Source: Undaria pinnatifida (lineage: Eukaryota; Sar; Phaeophyceae; Laminariales; Alariaceae). Taken from it: 64,000 nucleotides of DNA. The DNA is taken from assembly GCA_012845835.1 (NCBI GenBank), contig JABAKD010000026.1:9038558-9102557 (forward strand), written 5' to 3'. Position 1 is the stretch's first letter. Every line of letters begins with the position of its first letter. Position numbers and translations under genes: made by a program. Below, piece after piece: positions 10,460-21,076 of this stretch. Under the pieces are notes generated by a model. That model saw only the letters and a program-made list of their open reading frames with translations, ran no database searches and was not told the origin of the DNA.

Positions 10460-11277
10460 TTAGGTTGAACGGTACCTTCAGTTATTCTTCGGATCTTGAT
10501 GTGTGGAGAGGTTGATTAAATAAAATTTGGCAAGATATTATTTCCAAATAGGAGTAATATTTTGTCCCAAAACAAGGAATATTTACTGTAAAAAAATCCC
10601 CATGGTATCGCCGTAGGTATCAAAGTAGTGCATTTAATTGTTGAACTTCGGTAGGCACGCAGATAGACGTGGCACGCGCACGCATGGCTAAAACGAGGAG
10701 GTAGTGATTACGATCGCCAGAAAAACCCACACAGCAGCATTACGAGGGGCTGCGTCCGGGCCTCGAGGGTAGTGGTTCAGGCACAACGACATAGTAGTTT
10801 GTACTCGTGCAAGTTATGCAGGTACGGGTAAGAGCACACAAACTGATGCTCTATTACACAAACGCTTTTTTTCTGACTTATAGCATGGAGAGGGGTGTAC
10901 CAAAAAACAGGGAAAAAATTTTTGACATAAAAAACAGGGAGAAAAATCGTTTCTGTTGTTAAGCTGCGCCACGCATCGTAGTAATAAAATAATAGACGGT
11001 ATCCACAGAAAAAATCAGTGGCATACATTCGTCCGGTATCGCATCGGCGGGTGGTTCTTTTCCCCGAGAAGACTCTTTGGAGAAGTATAGGCGGTGTAGC
11101 AGGCGTGCTGTGTTGTTGCTGTGGTGCCTGTCTCCGTTGCTGTTTTGGTCGTTTGCCGCGGTCAACTGGAAAAGCGGTCGTGTTGGTACGTAACTGACAA
11201 ATAATTTTGTGTTGCCTTCTACTTGACGTGCTCCTTTCTGTTGATTGCTGATTGATCATCTCTAGTGAGTTATACAG
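10460..11277 (+). repeat. Segmental duplicate A (partner 47345-48250)
   Basis: Shares ordered blocks with 47345-48250: TTATTCTTCGGATCTTGATG, a run ending in ATCCCCATGGTA, CACGCATGGCTAAAACGAGG, CGGGCCTCGAGGGT, GTTGTTGCTGTGG and ATTGATCATCTC. This copy has an extra segment at about 10770-10955. It keeps the uninterrupted target site of a SINE present in the partner. Confidence 0.8.
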
Positions 11278-11600
11278 AGCCGGTCGCCTCGGTGACCCTC
11301 AAATACTACTACTAGCGTTGTTCCTTGAGTTCGATTCCCACCGTTGTGAGATTTGGCTTTATTTGCAGAAATGCAAAAAAAGGATCAACTCAGTGCTAAG
11401 AACGCCTAGCAGCGTAGGTAGGTACAATTCGACGCGAATCGACGAGGGAAGAAAATGCTGAATTCTTCTCGCGACAAAGGTTAATGCATGTACCGTAGTG
11501 GGGAGGGGGCAGGAGGGCCCGCTATACGACCCCTGATTTGGGTTATACTACTATTGAGAGTGAGGGCGAGAGTAGTGCAAGGATAATAAATGCGATGAAA
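11278..11600 (+). mobile_element. SINE family GV, copy 1
   Basis: Head GCCGGTCGCCTCGGTGACCC, a pol III B-box-like GAGTTCGATTCCCACC, then a body with CCTAGCAGCGTAGGTAGGTA and GACGAGGGAAGAAAATGC. The A box is damaged here. Copies 2 and 3 keep GGTGGTCTAGTGG. Confidence 0.75.
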
Positions 11601-12216
11601 CGAGTAAATGATACAAAACGAGAGCAGCTTTTCAGACAAGCTACACCTACAAGAAATTACAGCAATACAGTGTTTTTTTCCGATTCAAGATCACCCTGTA
11701 ACACGCCGAAGCAGGCGCTCATTGCTCTTATCTGTTGTGGGCCATATATGGCTGTTAGTATGCCGGGACATGGCGATTTGACCGCTCTCATGTCCCGAAT
11801 GGCTTTGCCTTTGACGCTCTGGGCACCAACTATATAGATTCATCCTGAGGTCGAGCGTTTCGTACGAATTGCGGTCGCATAGCGAATTTTTGACCCACGC
11901 GAGTAGTAAGCAAAAAAACCCGCGAAAATATTAGCGAGCTCACTAGGTTTTTACCCAATAAGCGACAAATCAGGACTTTGAGCAATTGTTTTCTGTGTCG
12001 CATACGCGACAAAGAGATGATGATGCGGGCAAGTTTCCATGATTATCCGACCATTATGCGAGCCAAATGAGCACTGTTTTGGCCTCATTTCAGGCCTTTT
12101 CCCACGGTTATTATGCTCGAGTTATGCCAGCTTCAGTTCCATGTATTACGTCGTTTTTCTTTGAACGCTCCATTTTTGTTTGAATTTGTGCTTATAACCG
12201 GGGGTCCCTAACTCCT
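11601..12216. other. Mostly unannotated, one weak repeat
   Basis: Around 11870-12010 there is loose similarity (GCGAATTTTTGACCCACGCG, TTACCCAATAAGCGAC) to parts of the 45-46 kb tandem unit. No coding evidence. Confidence 0.3.
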
Positions 12217-12345
12217 GGATACAAATCGCTCTAATTGGTCCATTTATGTTGCGCTTGGTGCTGTTGTTGCTGTTCAAGTAGTATTTCTCATAATCATTTT
12301 GAGCGTGTTTGCTCGGCACGCCAACCTGATTTAGACTCAAAATCG
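12217..12345 (+). repeat. Diverged copy of the 45-46 kb tandem unit
   Basis: ATCGCTCTAATTGG, GCGCTTGGTGCTGTTG, TTTGAGCGTG and ACCTGATTTAGACTCAAAAT match the start of the unit at 45110 and 45790. Confidence 0.65.
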
Positions 12346-12479
12346 TGTTTTATGTGACCTACCATGGAAATAACTGGTCGAATTGCACTCGCATTGCACA
12401 TGTTTGCCGTATACGGAAGTATGTGAGAAAACCCGAGTCGGTCGAAATGATTGTGAGCTTATTGGATCAAAGCCTACAA

Positions 12480-13078
12480 GCCAATCACGAATAAGCCAAT
12501 GAGATCGGGGTTTACACGCCGTGCGGGGAGATATCGCAACCCGGGAGATCATCGTTATAGTTGTTGGAGCTGTCGATATTCGGAGGATTTTTGAACCGGA
12601 GATGGAGCCGTATCCCTCCCGTGTGCGACGGAACTGCTCCCCATTGGTTGGTGAGCATCTGTCATCTTTCTAGGGTGGGGCGGCGCTGTGGAGCTGAACC
12701 AATCAGGGATTTTATATCCAATGGAATTGGGGTTTCCACGCCGTGGGAGGCGGTGACGACCCGAGACAACTCGGTTTTATTCCCCGGTTTGTCTAACTTT
12801 TAGAGATATAGAATGACCTCTGGACCGGAGATCAGACCCTATCGTCCCCGGGTGGAGCTGGCTCTATAATATACGACCCCCAGCCAATCAGAGATCGGCC
12901 GGTCGGTGGGGTTGGGGGTTTCCACACTGTGCGGGGAGGTATCAATCCTGGTGATATCTGTGTTCGTTCCCGGGTTGTCGGAGTTGTATATGTGTGGATG
13001 GATTATGATCCTGGGATGGGACCCCATCGTCCCTAGATGACGGTTACTTTATGTACGATCCCCGGCCAATGGGCGACA
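12480..13078 (+). repeat. Three tandem units with CCAAT and TATA-like motifs
   Basis: Units of about 185-220 bases start near 12480, 12700 and 12890. Each carries CCAATCA or CCAATGG, a GGGGTTT.CACGCCGTG block, a GGTTGTC..AGTTGTATAT-type block, and CCTATCGTCCC or its variants. Two units have TATAATATACGA-like sequence just before the CCAAT box. CCAATCA and GGGATGG.AC.CCATCGTC also recur near 43165-43245. Confidence 0.7.
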
Positions 13079-13372
13079 AGCGATCAGACCAAAAAAGGTC
13101 ATACCAGGTTTATGTTATTTTTTTATTTTCGTCTAAAACTCGAGCCTGAAATTCTTAACTGCCAAATTCTTAGTGCAGTGCTATCGCGTACTGCTAATAC
13201 TCTATTTACCAGATAGCAACAAGTAGCCGCATTATAGTAGCATTCGAGAGGAATTGAATGACGAAGGCAGCGATATCGTGCTTCACGCCTATAATACCGT
13301 CAGCAAGTCTCTCCACGATCTGCTATACACACACAGACATTCGGTCTGCGAGCCTCGGATCTAGATACTATC
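13079..13372. other. No feature recognised
   Basis: Unique-looking sequence between repeats, without coding or regulatory motifs that I can support. Confidence 0.3.
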
Positions 13373-13439
13373 GTGCATGGCATAGCAGAAGCTGGCTCAG
13401 TGCGCGCCTCTCAGTGGCTACGTAGAGAACATGCAGCAT

Positions 13440-13790
13440 ACATGGCCACCCCCTTGCTGGTCCTGGATGCTTGGTTGAGTCAAAGAAACAAGAAACGCAC
13501 TCGAAACGTCTGTTCGAGGCCAGACAAGAGGGTCAGTCTGCGTGGACTCGAATTTATCCGATCGAAATATGATGAAGCTCGAAATCGGATACACGAAAGA
13601 AACAGCAGAAGTAAGTAGTCCACTGTTAGTGTATATCGATCTCTTGGCATTACTTAAATTCTATATGCGTAGACTATGTGTTGTGTGGTAACGGTTTTTA
13701 CTCCTTTATCGAATATTGAATCGAACAAGTCGAAGTGCTGCCCTGCCCTACGAATGCGGAGCCCTTGTATATATATAACGATTCTTTTTT
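13440..13790 (+). repeat. Dispersed repeat H, copy 1 (hairpin deleted)
   Basis: Partner of 48750-49120, sharing GGATGCTTG, GCCAGACAAGAGGGTC, TATCCGATCGAAAT, ATTGAATCGAACAA and GCCCTGCCCTAC...GCGGAGCCCTTG. The GC-rich hairpin found in the other two copies is missing between CTAC and GAATGCGGAG. Confidence 0.75.
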
Positions 13791-13801
13791 TTAAGGAGGC
13801 A

Positions 13802-13990
13802 GTGATCAGGAGTTTTTTTGTCTCGGTCTCAGTATGGGATTCTCGAAACTAGAATTTCTTGGTCAAATCGCTTCGTTCGAGCGCCGTCTTCGGGGTGTGG
13901 CTCCAACGCCCCTCGCTCTGCCTTATCCGTTCCGCACCTCGACGTGAACGCGAATGAATGGGGGCAGAGCGAGACAGCGAGAAATGCTAT
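13802..13990 (+). repeat. Dispersed repeat R, copy 2
   Basis: Same family as 10258-10450, with CTTCGTTCGAGCGCCGTCTT, GGCTCCAACGCCCCTCGC and ACCTCGACGTGAACGCGAAT. Confidence 0.8.
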
Positions 13991-14184
13991 TTTTTCTTTC
14001 TATTTTGGGCGGTATACGCCCGAGCTATTCTTGGAGCTTGGCATATATATGCAGAGCTTGAACGAATAAGTCAATGGGGAACATTTCCAAATTAGCATGT
14101 AAATTTCTTCCCGACAACGCTTTTTTCATGGCCGCCTCGAATCGCTTGCCTTATCGTAGTTACTACTGCTGTGTGTCGTTGTCT

Positions 14185-14407
14185 TTCGGCTCAGTGGGTA
14201 TAGTGCCTTATAAGCAACAAAGGATGTGTCGTGAGTTCGATTCTCACCGAGATCATATTTGGTATTCAGGAGTGTGCGCGCTGGAGACGTTATGAATGGC
14301 TTTGATAGTGTTCTCCTGAGTACTACCTTAGTACGTGGAGAGGACATAGCCCCCGAGATCCTTGTCACGAAGTCGGTGAGAATTAATTAACGAACCCGAA
14401 AGCATTT
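14185..14407 (+). mobile_element. tRNA-derived SINE family CS, copy 1
   Basis: The head has an A-box-like GGCTCAGTGGGTATAG and, about 40 bases on, a B-box-like GTGAGTTCGATTCTCACC. No cloverleaf acceptor stem forms, so this is a SINE head and not a tRNA gene. The body has GCGCTGGAGACGTTATGAAT, a GAGATCCTTGTCACGAAGTC-type block and ends CGAACCCGAAAGCA. Confidence 0.8.
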
Positions 14408-14451
14408 TTGGATGTTTTTTACGCATAACCCACTGAGTTACTGAGTCACGT

Positions 14452-14650
14452 GGCAGTGGTTAGTGCTACGTCGTGAGTTGGATTCTCACCGAGTTGTCTG
14501 GCGTGCGCGCTGAAGACATGATAAATGGTTATTGTTGCTAGTTTTCTCCTGAGTACTACTACTACTACTACTGTAGTCAGTGGCGAGGGGAGAGCCCCGG
14601 AGATCCCTGTTAAAAAGTGGATGATAATCAGTTTACGAACTCGACGCCAT
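14452..14650 (+). mobile_element. tRNA-derived SINE family CS, copy 2
   Basis: Head GGCAGTGGTTAGTGC with GTGAGTTGGATTCTCACC, and body GAGCCCCGGAGATCCCTGTT. Another partial head, GTAGCTCAGTGGGTAGTGC, follows at about 14691, so heads recur every 240-260 bases. Confidence 0.75.
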
Positions 14651-14727
14651 ATATAGCACTACCCACTGAGCTACTGAGTCAAGTGAATAAGTAGCTCAGT
14701 GGGTAGTGCTTTGGGATTTCTCGATTA

Positions 14728-15195
14728 AATCACATTGTTCGCGGGGCGCCGTCCAACGCCCCTAACCCTTCCTTATCCGTCCCCTACCTGGTCGTGAACG
14801 TGTACTAAGGGGGGTAAGAGACGCATCTGAGAATCGGCGACGATTTTGGATTTTGGATTCCTGGGCAGATGTTTTTCCGAGGACGGGTCAACGCATGGCG
14901 TGCTAATCGATGGCACAGCAGCAATCTATGATTATTGGTATCTTGAGAACACGTCGTGTGCGCGAACAATCGATGATACAGCAGTAAATAATCTGCAATA
15001 ATAATAGTGGACGATACATACCTGGTACGCTGTATTCAAATTCCGAGCTTCAAGAGCAGCTGTAGCGAATGTTGACTGGCACCACAGGCAACACCTCTCT
15101 GGGTAACGCGGCTTCAACCATCGTGATATCATACAATTTCGGGGGGATGTGATATCTATCTATGCAAATATCCTACTTTGTTGTATTCAATTGTC
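14728..15195. other. Truncated repeat R, then nothing recognised
   Basis: 14728-14825 keeps parts of repeat R (CCGTCCAACGCCCC, CTTATCCGT). 14830-15195 shows no feature I can support. Confidence 0.4.
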
Positions 15196-15196
15196 A

Positions 15197-15530
15197 GCCA
15201 GTCGCCCCGGTGGTCTAGTGGTTACCCTCGAATACTACTAGCGTTTGTCCTTGAGTTTGATTTCCACCCTGATAAGATTTGACTTTATTCGCAAAAATAC
15301 AAGAAAAAAAAGGGATCAACTGCTGAGAGCGCCTAGCAGCGTGGGTAGGTACAATTCGATGCATGTCAACGAGGGAAGAAAATACGGACATCTTCTCGCG
15401 ATAAAAACGAAGGCACGTGCCGTAGTGGGAAGGGGGAAGGAGGCCGGTATGTGACCCCGGATCTGAGATACTACTGGGAGGGAGGGGGGAGAGTAGTGCG
15501 AGGATAATAAATGGGATGAAGAAAAAAATT
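15197..15530 (+). mobile_element. SINE family GV, copy 2
   Basis: Head GTCGCCCCGGTGGTCTAGTG with an intact A box (TGGTCTAGTGGTTA), then B-box-like GAGTTTGATTTCCACC. The body includes CCTAGCAGCGTGGGTAGGTA and GACGAGGGAAGAAAATACGG. Confidence 0.8.
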
Positions 15531-15829
15531 GTTGCACAGGTATGTGTTTACTACACACAGCATCCCTACCCTTTTCCGGGAAGTTTGAAAAATAAAATGT
15601 CCGTTTTTCTCTGGGCAAAAATTATTGACAGATTTTAGGACTTATTTTTGGTGCAGTAGTACGTCCTGGAAGAAGATATACTACAGAGTATCCGCGCCTT
15701 TTTTTTTCGTAAGTTTGATTCTCGTCGAATAGATTATCGTAACTGAAGACCTTCCGCTATGTGCATATAGTCCGAAATGAAAATACTATTAGTAGTCTCT
15801 TAGTAGAATATACACACGGCACTGTCAGC
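15531..15829. other. No feature recognised
   Basis: Unique-looking AT-rich sequence; no supported feature. Confidence 0.3.
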
Positions 15830-16460
15830 AGTCGTCGGTATAGACACACGCCGCATGTATTTCTTGAGGGGGCGCGTCCGATTTAGAAAAACGTGAAAGC
15901 ACGCGGGAAGCAAAGACAGCAGAAACACAAATCCCGCCTTCCCGAGTAAAAACAGAAGCGCTACGCCAACCTCCCGCACCAGCAAATCCACCCCCGCATC
16001 TATCTACGACAACGCTGCAACGAGAAGATCGCTCTCCTCTTCTTCGTTTTCCTCCTTGTCCGAGACCACGCAGAGCAATGCGACAGCCTTCAGGCAAAGC
16101 GCTTCTTCCAAACCTCGCCAGCTAACATGGCTCCATGTCGACGCTTGATGCAAACCGACTTTGCATCCTGTAGTCTTCGAGCATCCAATGCTTCTGGGAC
16201 AGCAGTGCAGTTTCAGCTCCACAGCAACGCCGAGGCTCGAACGTGAGCAAGGCGTCGTGGCGGCGTATGTTAGGAACGTGGCGGCGATGATCTGCACACG
16301 CTCTGCAGATGTTGCACCCGAGCGTATCGTGAGCTAGAAGAGGCAACGTAGTCTCCAACAGGTAAAACGTCTGGTGTACGCCACGCTCTCGGGGTAATGC
16401 GGCCAACAGGAAACATCTTGCTGTCAAATATCATATCGACCATATTTGGCTCTACCAAAT
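15830..16460. other. Region open in several frames on both strands
   Basis: Higher-GC island. On the minus strand, 16458-16270 (MVDMIFDSKMFPVGRITPRA...) and 16427-16122 (...NIRRHDALLTFEPRRCC...) overlap in different frames. 16297-16004 ends in an acidic DKEENEEEESD stretch. On the plus strand, 15895-16146 is Ser/Thr-rich. One of these is probably exonic or a decayed exon, but no family was recognised and no splice phase selects one frame. Confidence 0.3.
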
Positions 16461-16639
16461 ATGCTTCCCAAATATGACCAACTTACTCATATTTGGTCAA
16501 ATTTGATTCGGGTTTGTGATTAGCCGTCGGTAACGAGAGAATAGATAATTGGCTGGTTTAGTAGTATACCTGGTATCATATTTGCGCATATAGTTGACTA
16601 TTGAAAAACAGAACGCTCAACGCGTGAGCGATGGCGAGC

Positions 16640-17495
16640 TTGCACGATCGGCTTGTCCCCTGCAAGTTGTCTACATGCCGTTGAGCTGCTATTTTGGGGG
16701 GGTTGGTTGCTTGGAACGGGAGTTTCTAGGGACTAGTGCTTCTCTGTAAGTAAGTTCTTCGTATAGTGAGGAAGTAAACCGGGAGAGCCTATCGTTTTTC
16801 GTGCCGAGTCGGGAGGCTGTACGTGACAATGGTTCGATTTGATGCTGGTCTAAGGATTATATTTAAAAGTTCTTCTCAACACGTCAGCTGTGAGTTCAAT
16901 ATTTTGTTTGCCGTGTGTGAGGCAGTATTGATGTCTGGAACGCCTATTCAAATAATCTCTGACCACTCAGGTCGCGATTTCGCGCAAGAGTTCGTCGATA
17001 TAGACTAGCTCCAAGGGACCGCCAAGCCGCGAGGGAAAGGGTGGAAGAGCGGGAGGACTGTGGCCAATGGCCTGGGGTGGGAATGTTGATGAGGATCAGG
17101 GTAGACTAATACCTGAATTGAGCAGATGTAGGGAAATGAAGTAGCAGAAAAATGAGAAGATGTTGGGAAAGGAAATGGGGAAATGATTGACAGAAAGTCA
17201 TAGATACCACTGCTTTATGAAAGGATATACGATTTGTACAGCAGAACGGCATCAACGTACGCTATATTGTCGGAGGGCAAAACAATAAAAATAGTATCTG
17301 CAAGATCCTTCTTTTTCCGTTTTTGTATATCTTAACTACCGGTTGCGGTTGTGGTATAGACTATTCGTAGATCGTCTTTTCCCCTCCACGTTGTTTACAT
17401 GTTATTGAGCTGGTATCGCCACATTTTCCCCTTTAGTGCTTCTCTGTAAGTAAGTTTTTCGTATGTATACAATACTGTGGAAGTAAACCCGGAGG
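16640..17495. repeat. Direct duplication 16645-16790 / 17368-17495
   Basis: Both copies contain AGTGCTTCTCTGTAAGTAAG, an upstream TGTCCCCTGCAAGTTGT-type block and a downstream GGAAGTAAACC.GGA. The spacer is unannotated. A 9-bp inverted repeat CATATTTGG/CCAAATATG lies just upstream at about 16438-16460. Confidence 0.55.
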
Positions 17496-17860
17496 GGTTT
17501 TCCAAGGCACTACTATCAACGGCGCCTTCTTTTTTCCCTGTGTGAACACAAAATTTTCAACGATTCCGTGCAACGGCTTTTTCATTGATGCCAAGTCCTC
17601 TTTCATTTCGCCTAGAAGCGAAGCAGGTTTTTTCAATGCTCTTTTCGGTGTTTCTGTTTGTTCGGTACCCGCTAAAGAGTACTTGACGGCGCATTTAACA
17701 ACGGTGTGTTTCGATTATGCTTGCCTTTTTTGTTGTTGTATACCAGGTACCAGGTGTGACGTTTCCTTCCGTCAAATTATGACCTTCAGAATCTCATCTT
17801 CGCATAAACTCTTGGCATTTCTTTAAACTTCACTGTCGAATTGGACAGCCATAACTTATT
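17496..17860. other. No feature recognised
   Basis: Open frames on both strands, none with a recognisable motif. Confidence 0.3.
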
Positions 17861-17864
17861 TCGT

Positions 17865-17935
17865 CGAAGTGCTACCCTGCCCTACCCGAAGCACGGGCGC
17901 CGGCGAATGCCGGCGCCCATGCGGAGCCCTTGTGT
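17865..17935 (+). repeat. Repeat H hairpin, copy 2
   Basis: GAAGTGCTACCCTGCCCTACC is followed by a GC-rich hairpin (17892-17921; arm GGGCGCCGGC, loop GAAT) and GCGGAGCCCTTG. The matching hairpin at 49074-49103 has a different arm sequence but the same pairing. Confidence 0.8.
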
Positions 17936-18004
17936 ATTACACAATACTTCTTCGCCATACGAGTATCTTCTTGTTCGGTCTCTGAGGGGTGTTGTACGGA
18001 AAGG

Positions 18005-18150
18005 TAAATGAGAAGCTGGCGCGGCTTTTTGCTGTCGCTGCGGCCGGCGATACCATGCATTTGCAGCTTTAAACCCTGGGCAGGCAACGTCCTTCGCATA
18101 TTTTACTACCATTTGCTGGGGCAAACACTATTGAGGAAATTGGGCACCCT
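18005..18150 (+). repeat. Stray copy of the 8.4-9.3 kb tandem unit
   Basis: GTCGCTGCGGCCGGCGATAC, TGCAGCTTTAAACCCTGGGC and similar blocks follow the order of the unit near 8530-8620 and 8850-8920. Confidence 0.5.
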
Positions 18151-19201
18151 TTCCGATGCAAAAAAAAAACAACGAAAAAAAACATACTGCTTGGAAAGTG
18201 GCATACAGTAGACGACCACTGCCAGATCAATGCATACCTGAAAACGTCGGCAATAGGCTGTTCAAGGAACGTTGTGTTCGGGAAGAAGAGGCACTACAAA
18301 CACCGTATAATGGAGTTTTAGGAACAATAATTTCGGCAAACAGAGAGCATACGCACGTACGTGTGGAAAAGCGTCAGCACGTATAACATTGACCATTGGC
18401 GAAACCAAGACGGGGTAGGGGCTGACAGACGCAGACCCATGGCGTGGGGAAGGAGCTTCCGAGGCTCTCGGGAAACGAGAGCTGGCTATGGCTAATCGGA
18501 GAACGCGAAACTACCTTACCCTTACACGTACCACTGCAAACATATCCCAAAAGAGGTAGGGAGAAGGGAAGGCGCCTGTGACAACGGCTTGCCCAGAAGG
18601 TCGCTGAGGGTAAAATCTCTTACGGGTTGAGCCGGAGAGTAAGATAAAAAACAAAAAGACACGGAGTGGGCCACACCACGTATCCCTCACATGTGGCACT
18701 GCAAACATATATGCCCCATTAATTCCAAGTAATTATCCCCCAAAAGGTGGGTGCCTTTTGTAAAGGGGACAGGATACTGTTCACGTGGGCCAGGCTCAAA
18801 ATGGTTAAGTGGGGGAGGGTGTGTCCTACAAACATTGTTAAACAAATATAATTTCTCATATTCCGGGTAGCAAAACCAGGCGAACTTTAAACTTTTTTCA
18901 ATTCCGGGTTTCTTCAAGTAGAAAGTGCTGTCGCGTACTGTACAATTGGGGCTGTCGGAGGGGTGGCGGCGTGGGGGCTAAGGGGGGGTCAAATACGCCC
19001 CGGTGGTTGAGGAAGCCAGGGGGGGGGCGGGGGTAAGGGTGAAGTCGGAGGATGGAGTAGGCGTCTTGGAAGGAGGCTTGTATGGACGGACGGACGGGAG
19101 AGAGGAACGATCGCCAAGGGATCGACGTTATTTCTATACAGAAAGGACATCCGCGGGTTAAAGACCAGTGCTAGGAACGGGCCCTATATATCAGGACGGT
19201 C
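18151..19201. other. No gene recognised
   Basis: Contains G-rich tracts near 18955-19060. Open frames are short and lack motifs. Confidence 0.3.
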
Positions 19202-19629
19202 GTGCACATTGATCGTGTCATGAGCGCTGACTCCTTTCTTTGGCACCGGAAAGGCACAAGTCTCGCAAAAGACTTCGTTAAGGATGATATCCCGGAACGA
19301 GGGGACATTGTAGGCTCGAAGACTTATGCCATGGCGCCGACTTGCAAGCACTCGTTTTCACCGAAGATATACCTGGTAATGTACATGCGGCAAAGGAAAC
19401 TGTTGACAACTGGCAACCCCTTCCACCCGCTACCTGCTTCACTCCCGTCAATGGTACCACTCATGCAGATATATCGATACCCAGTACACGGGAGGTACTG
19501 TCAAACTATAGTCACAGTCTGAGTGCCTTCAACCGCGCTACAAAAACATCTCAGGCACCAACTCCTGTTTTCCGCAGTCAATCATGCTTTTACAGTATAA
19601 ATCAAACATGTACGCTTTCAACAGAATAA
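19202..19629 (+). pseudogene. Unidentified coding-like stretch, two frames
   Basis: Frame 1 (19202-19522) reads HIDRVMSADSFLWHRKGTSL and continues in an ordinary-looking composition. Frame 2 (19342-19629) gives ALVFTEDIPGNVHAAKETVD and on. They overlap out of phase, which suggests a decayed gene or an exon pair. I recognise no family. Confidence 0.2.
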
Positions 19630-20466
19630 AAATAATGCAGCACCGCAGTGGTAATGCAGAGCGTTTCGACCCAAACGCAATTTAACAAAAAACGCCCAAC
19701 GGACAGAAAGGACAGGAAAGCCGAGACCCAGTAAAAAAACTACACCGCACGCCCCGTGATGGTGTCATACCCACGCATATTTTGGAATAGCGAGGGGACG
19801 CCAAGATAAATCAACGAAAAAGCCCAACAGCACATATACTGGTACCCCCCCCAAGACCCGTATGTACCACACAAGCTACACATGACACATTAAGCCCCAC
19901 AAACTTCGCAATTTGGTATGGTACACGCGAATTTACACAACTGTCGCACAAGAGACGGCACAAATTTAACCATGTGCGTTTCACTCAAACCAATACATCC
20001 ACTCCACCGCATCCCACAGTGTATCAATGACCAAAGAGGATGGTCGTAGAAAAGGCGTTCGTTCCCGATCTAAAGGAAATAAAAAAATAACAAACGCCCT
20101 CCAAATCCGAGCCTTGACTCTTTGACTACTGCAATTTTTATCCCACACCAATTTCAAGTAGCTTGTATCCCAAATCGTGGGTGCAAATCTAAAAGGATTA
20201 AGCTCTTCGTGCAGCCGAGATCACAAGTCAACGCATCTACTCGGGCGCATTTTACAATGAGTGATTGACGGTGGGCGTAGAAAAGGTGATCCCAACCCTC
20301 AAAATAAAAAGCCGATTTCAACGGCAATCCCAACGCAAAAAACTAAAACAAGCAAAACACACAACAAATAAAACGTTCTCCAGAGGCGCCTTAACCCCGT
20401 TTAGGGGAAAAAAAATACTTGGAATTAGAGTGGGAATAATTCCGCAGTGGTCAAGAGGTTATGATC
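19630..20466. other. No gene recognised; 3' flank of the HAD gene
   Basis: A-rich unique-looking sequence downstream of the minus-strand stop codon. CAGTGGTCAAGAGGTTATGA at about 20445 resembles a class II tRNA D-arm, but no B box or cloverleaf follows. Confidence 0.35.
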
Positions 20467-21076
20467 TCATCGCATCGCGCCGTGACGCCCCCCCCCCCCC
20501 TTGGTAGCAGCATTCGAAACGGCTGAAGCTCCCTTTCCCGTCCGACCGGAACTTTCTGGCGATACGAGAATGTCCTCGGCGACAAGATCGACACCGATAA
20601 GCCCTCGCGCTCTCAACCTGCCCAGGATTCTTCGGAGCTGGTTCACGGCGTCGGGCGACTCGACGAGATTTTCGGCCTCTGTGAAGTGCACCGTGTGCAG
20701 CTCTAAGAAATCGGCGGCCGCGTGTCGCGCAAACGACGCCGCCGCCTTTTCGCACTTTTTGGACGTGTTATCGACTAAGATACACTTTCTTCGTCTCCGA
20801 GGCGAAACGGCACCTATCTCGCCGCCACCGCCACCGCCATCGCCGCCGCTGCCCCGTCTCTCTGTTTCTGAACGCCGGCCGCGGGCTTCGTTTTCCGCTG
20901 CGGTGGCATCATTCGCGTTGTGCAAGAGCAGTCCGACGAACTCGGCGATGACTTCCCCCTTATCGTGACGGACCGCCTGTTGGTTGTCGATAAAAATGAC
21001 GCCTCGGCAGATTGGGTGGTCCATCACAAGCGCCCCGCTCCGGGGAAGCTCGCCCCTCACCTCGGGCGGGGAAAAT
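20467..21076 (-). CDS. HAD/DUF2608-like gene, exon 5 (terminal)
   Basis: Acceptor CGACCATTCGCAG; the first base A completes AG|A (Arg). The peptide begins FSPPEVRGELPRSGALVMD and runs through ICRGVIFIDNQ and KGEVIAEFV. After a Gly/Arg-rich insert it continues KCILVDNTSKKCEKAAASF, then HFTEAENLVESPDAVNQLRR, and ends at a stop at 20467-20469. The open frame extends upstream to 21159, but the residues before the acceptor do not fit the family. The last 30 residues are low complexity. Confidence 0.87.

Noticed and set aside
14185-14260. tRNA gene
   Set aside because: A and B boxes are present but no acceptor stem pairs and the same sequence heads a repeated longer unit, so it is a SINE. The same applies at 15215, 46831, 61100 and 61408.
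20440-20510. Class II tRNA-like D arm near CAGTGGTCAAGAGG
   Set aside because: No B box at the right distance and no cloverleaf.
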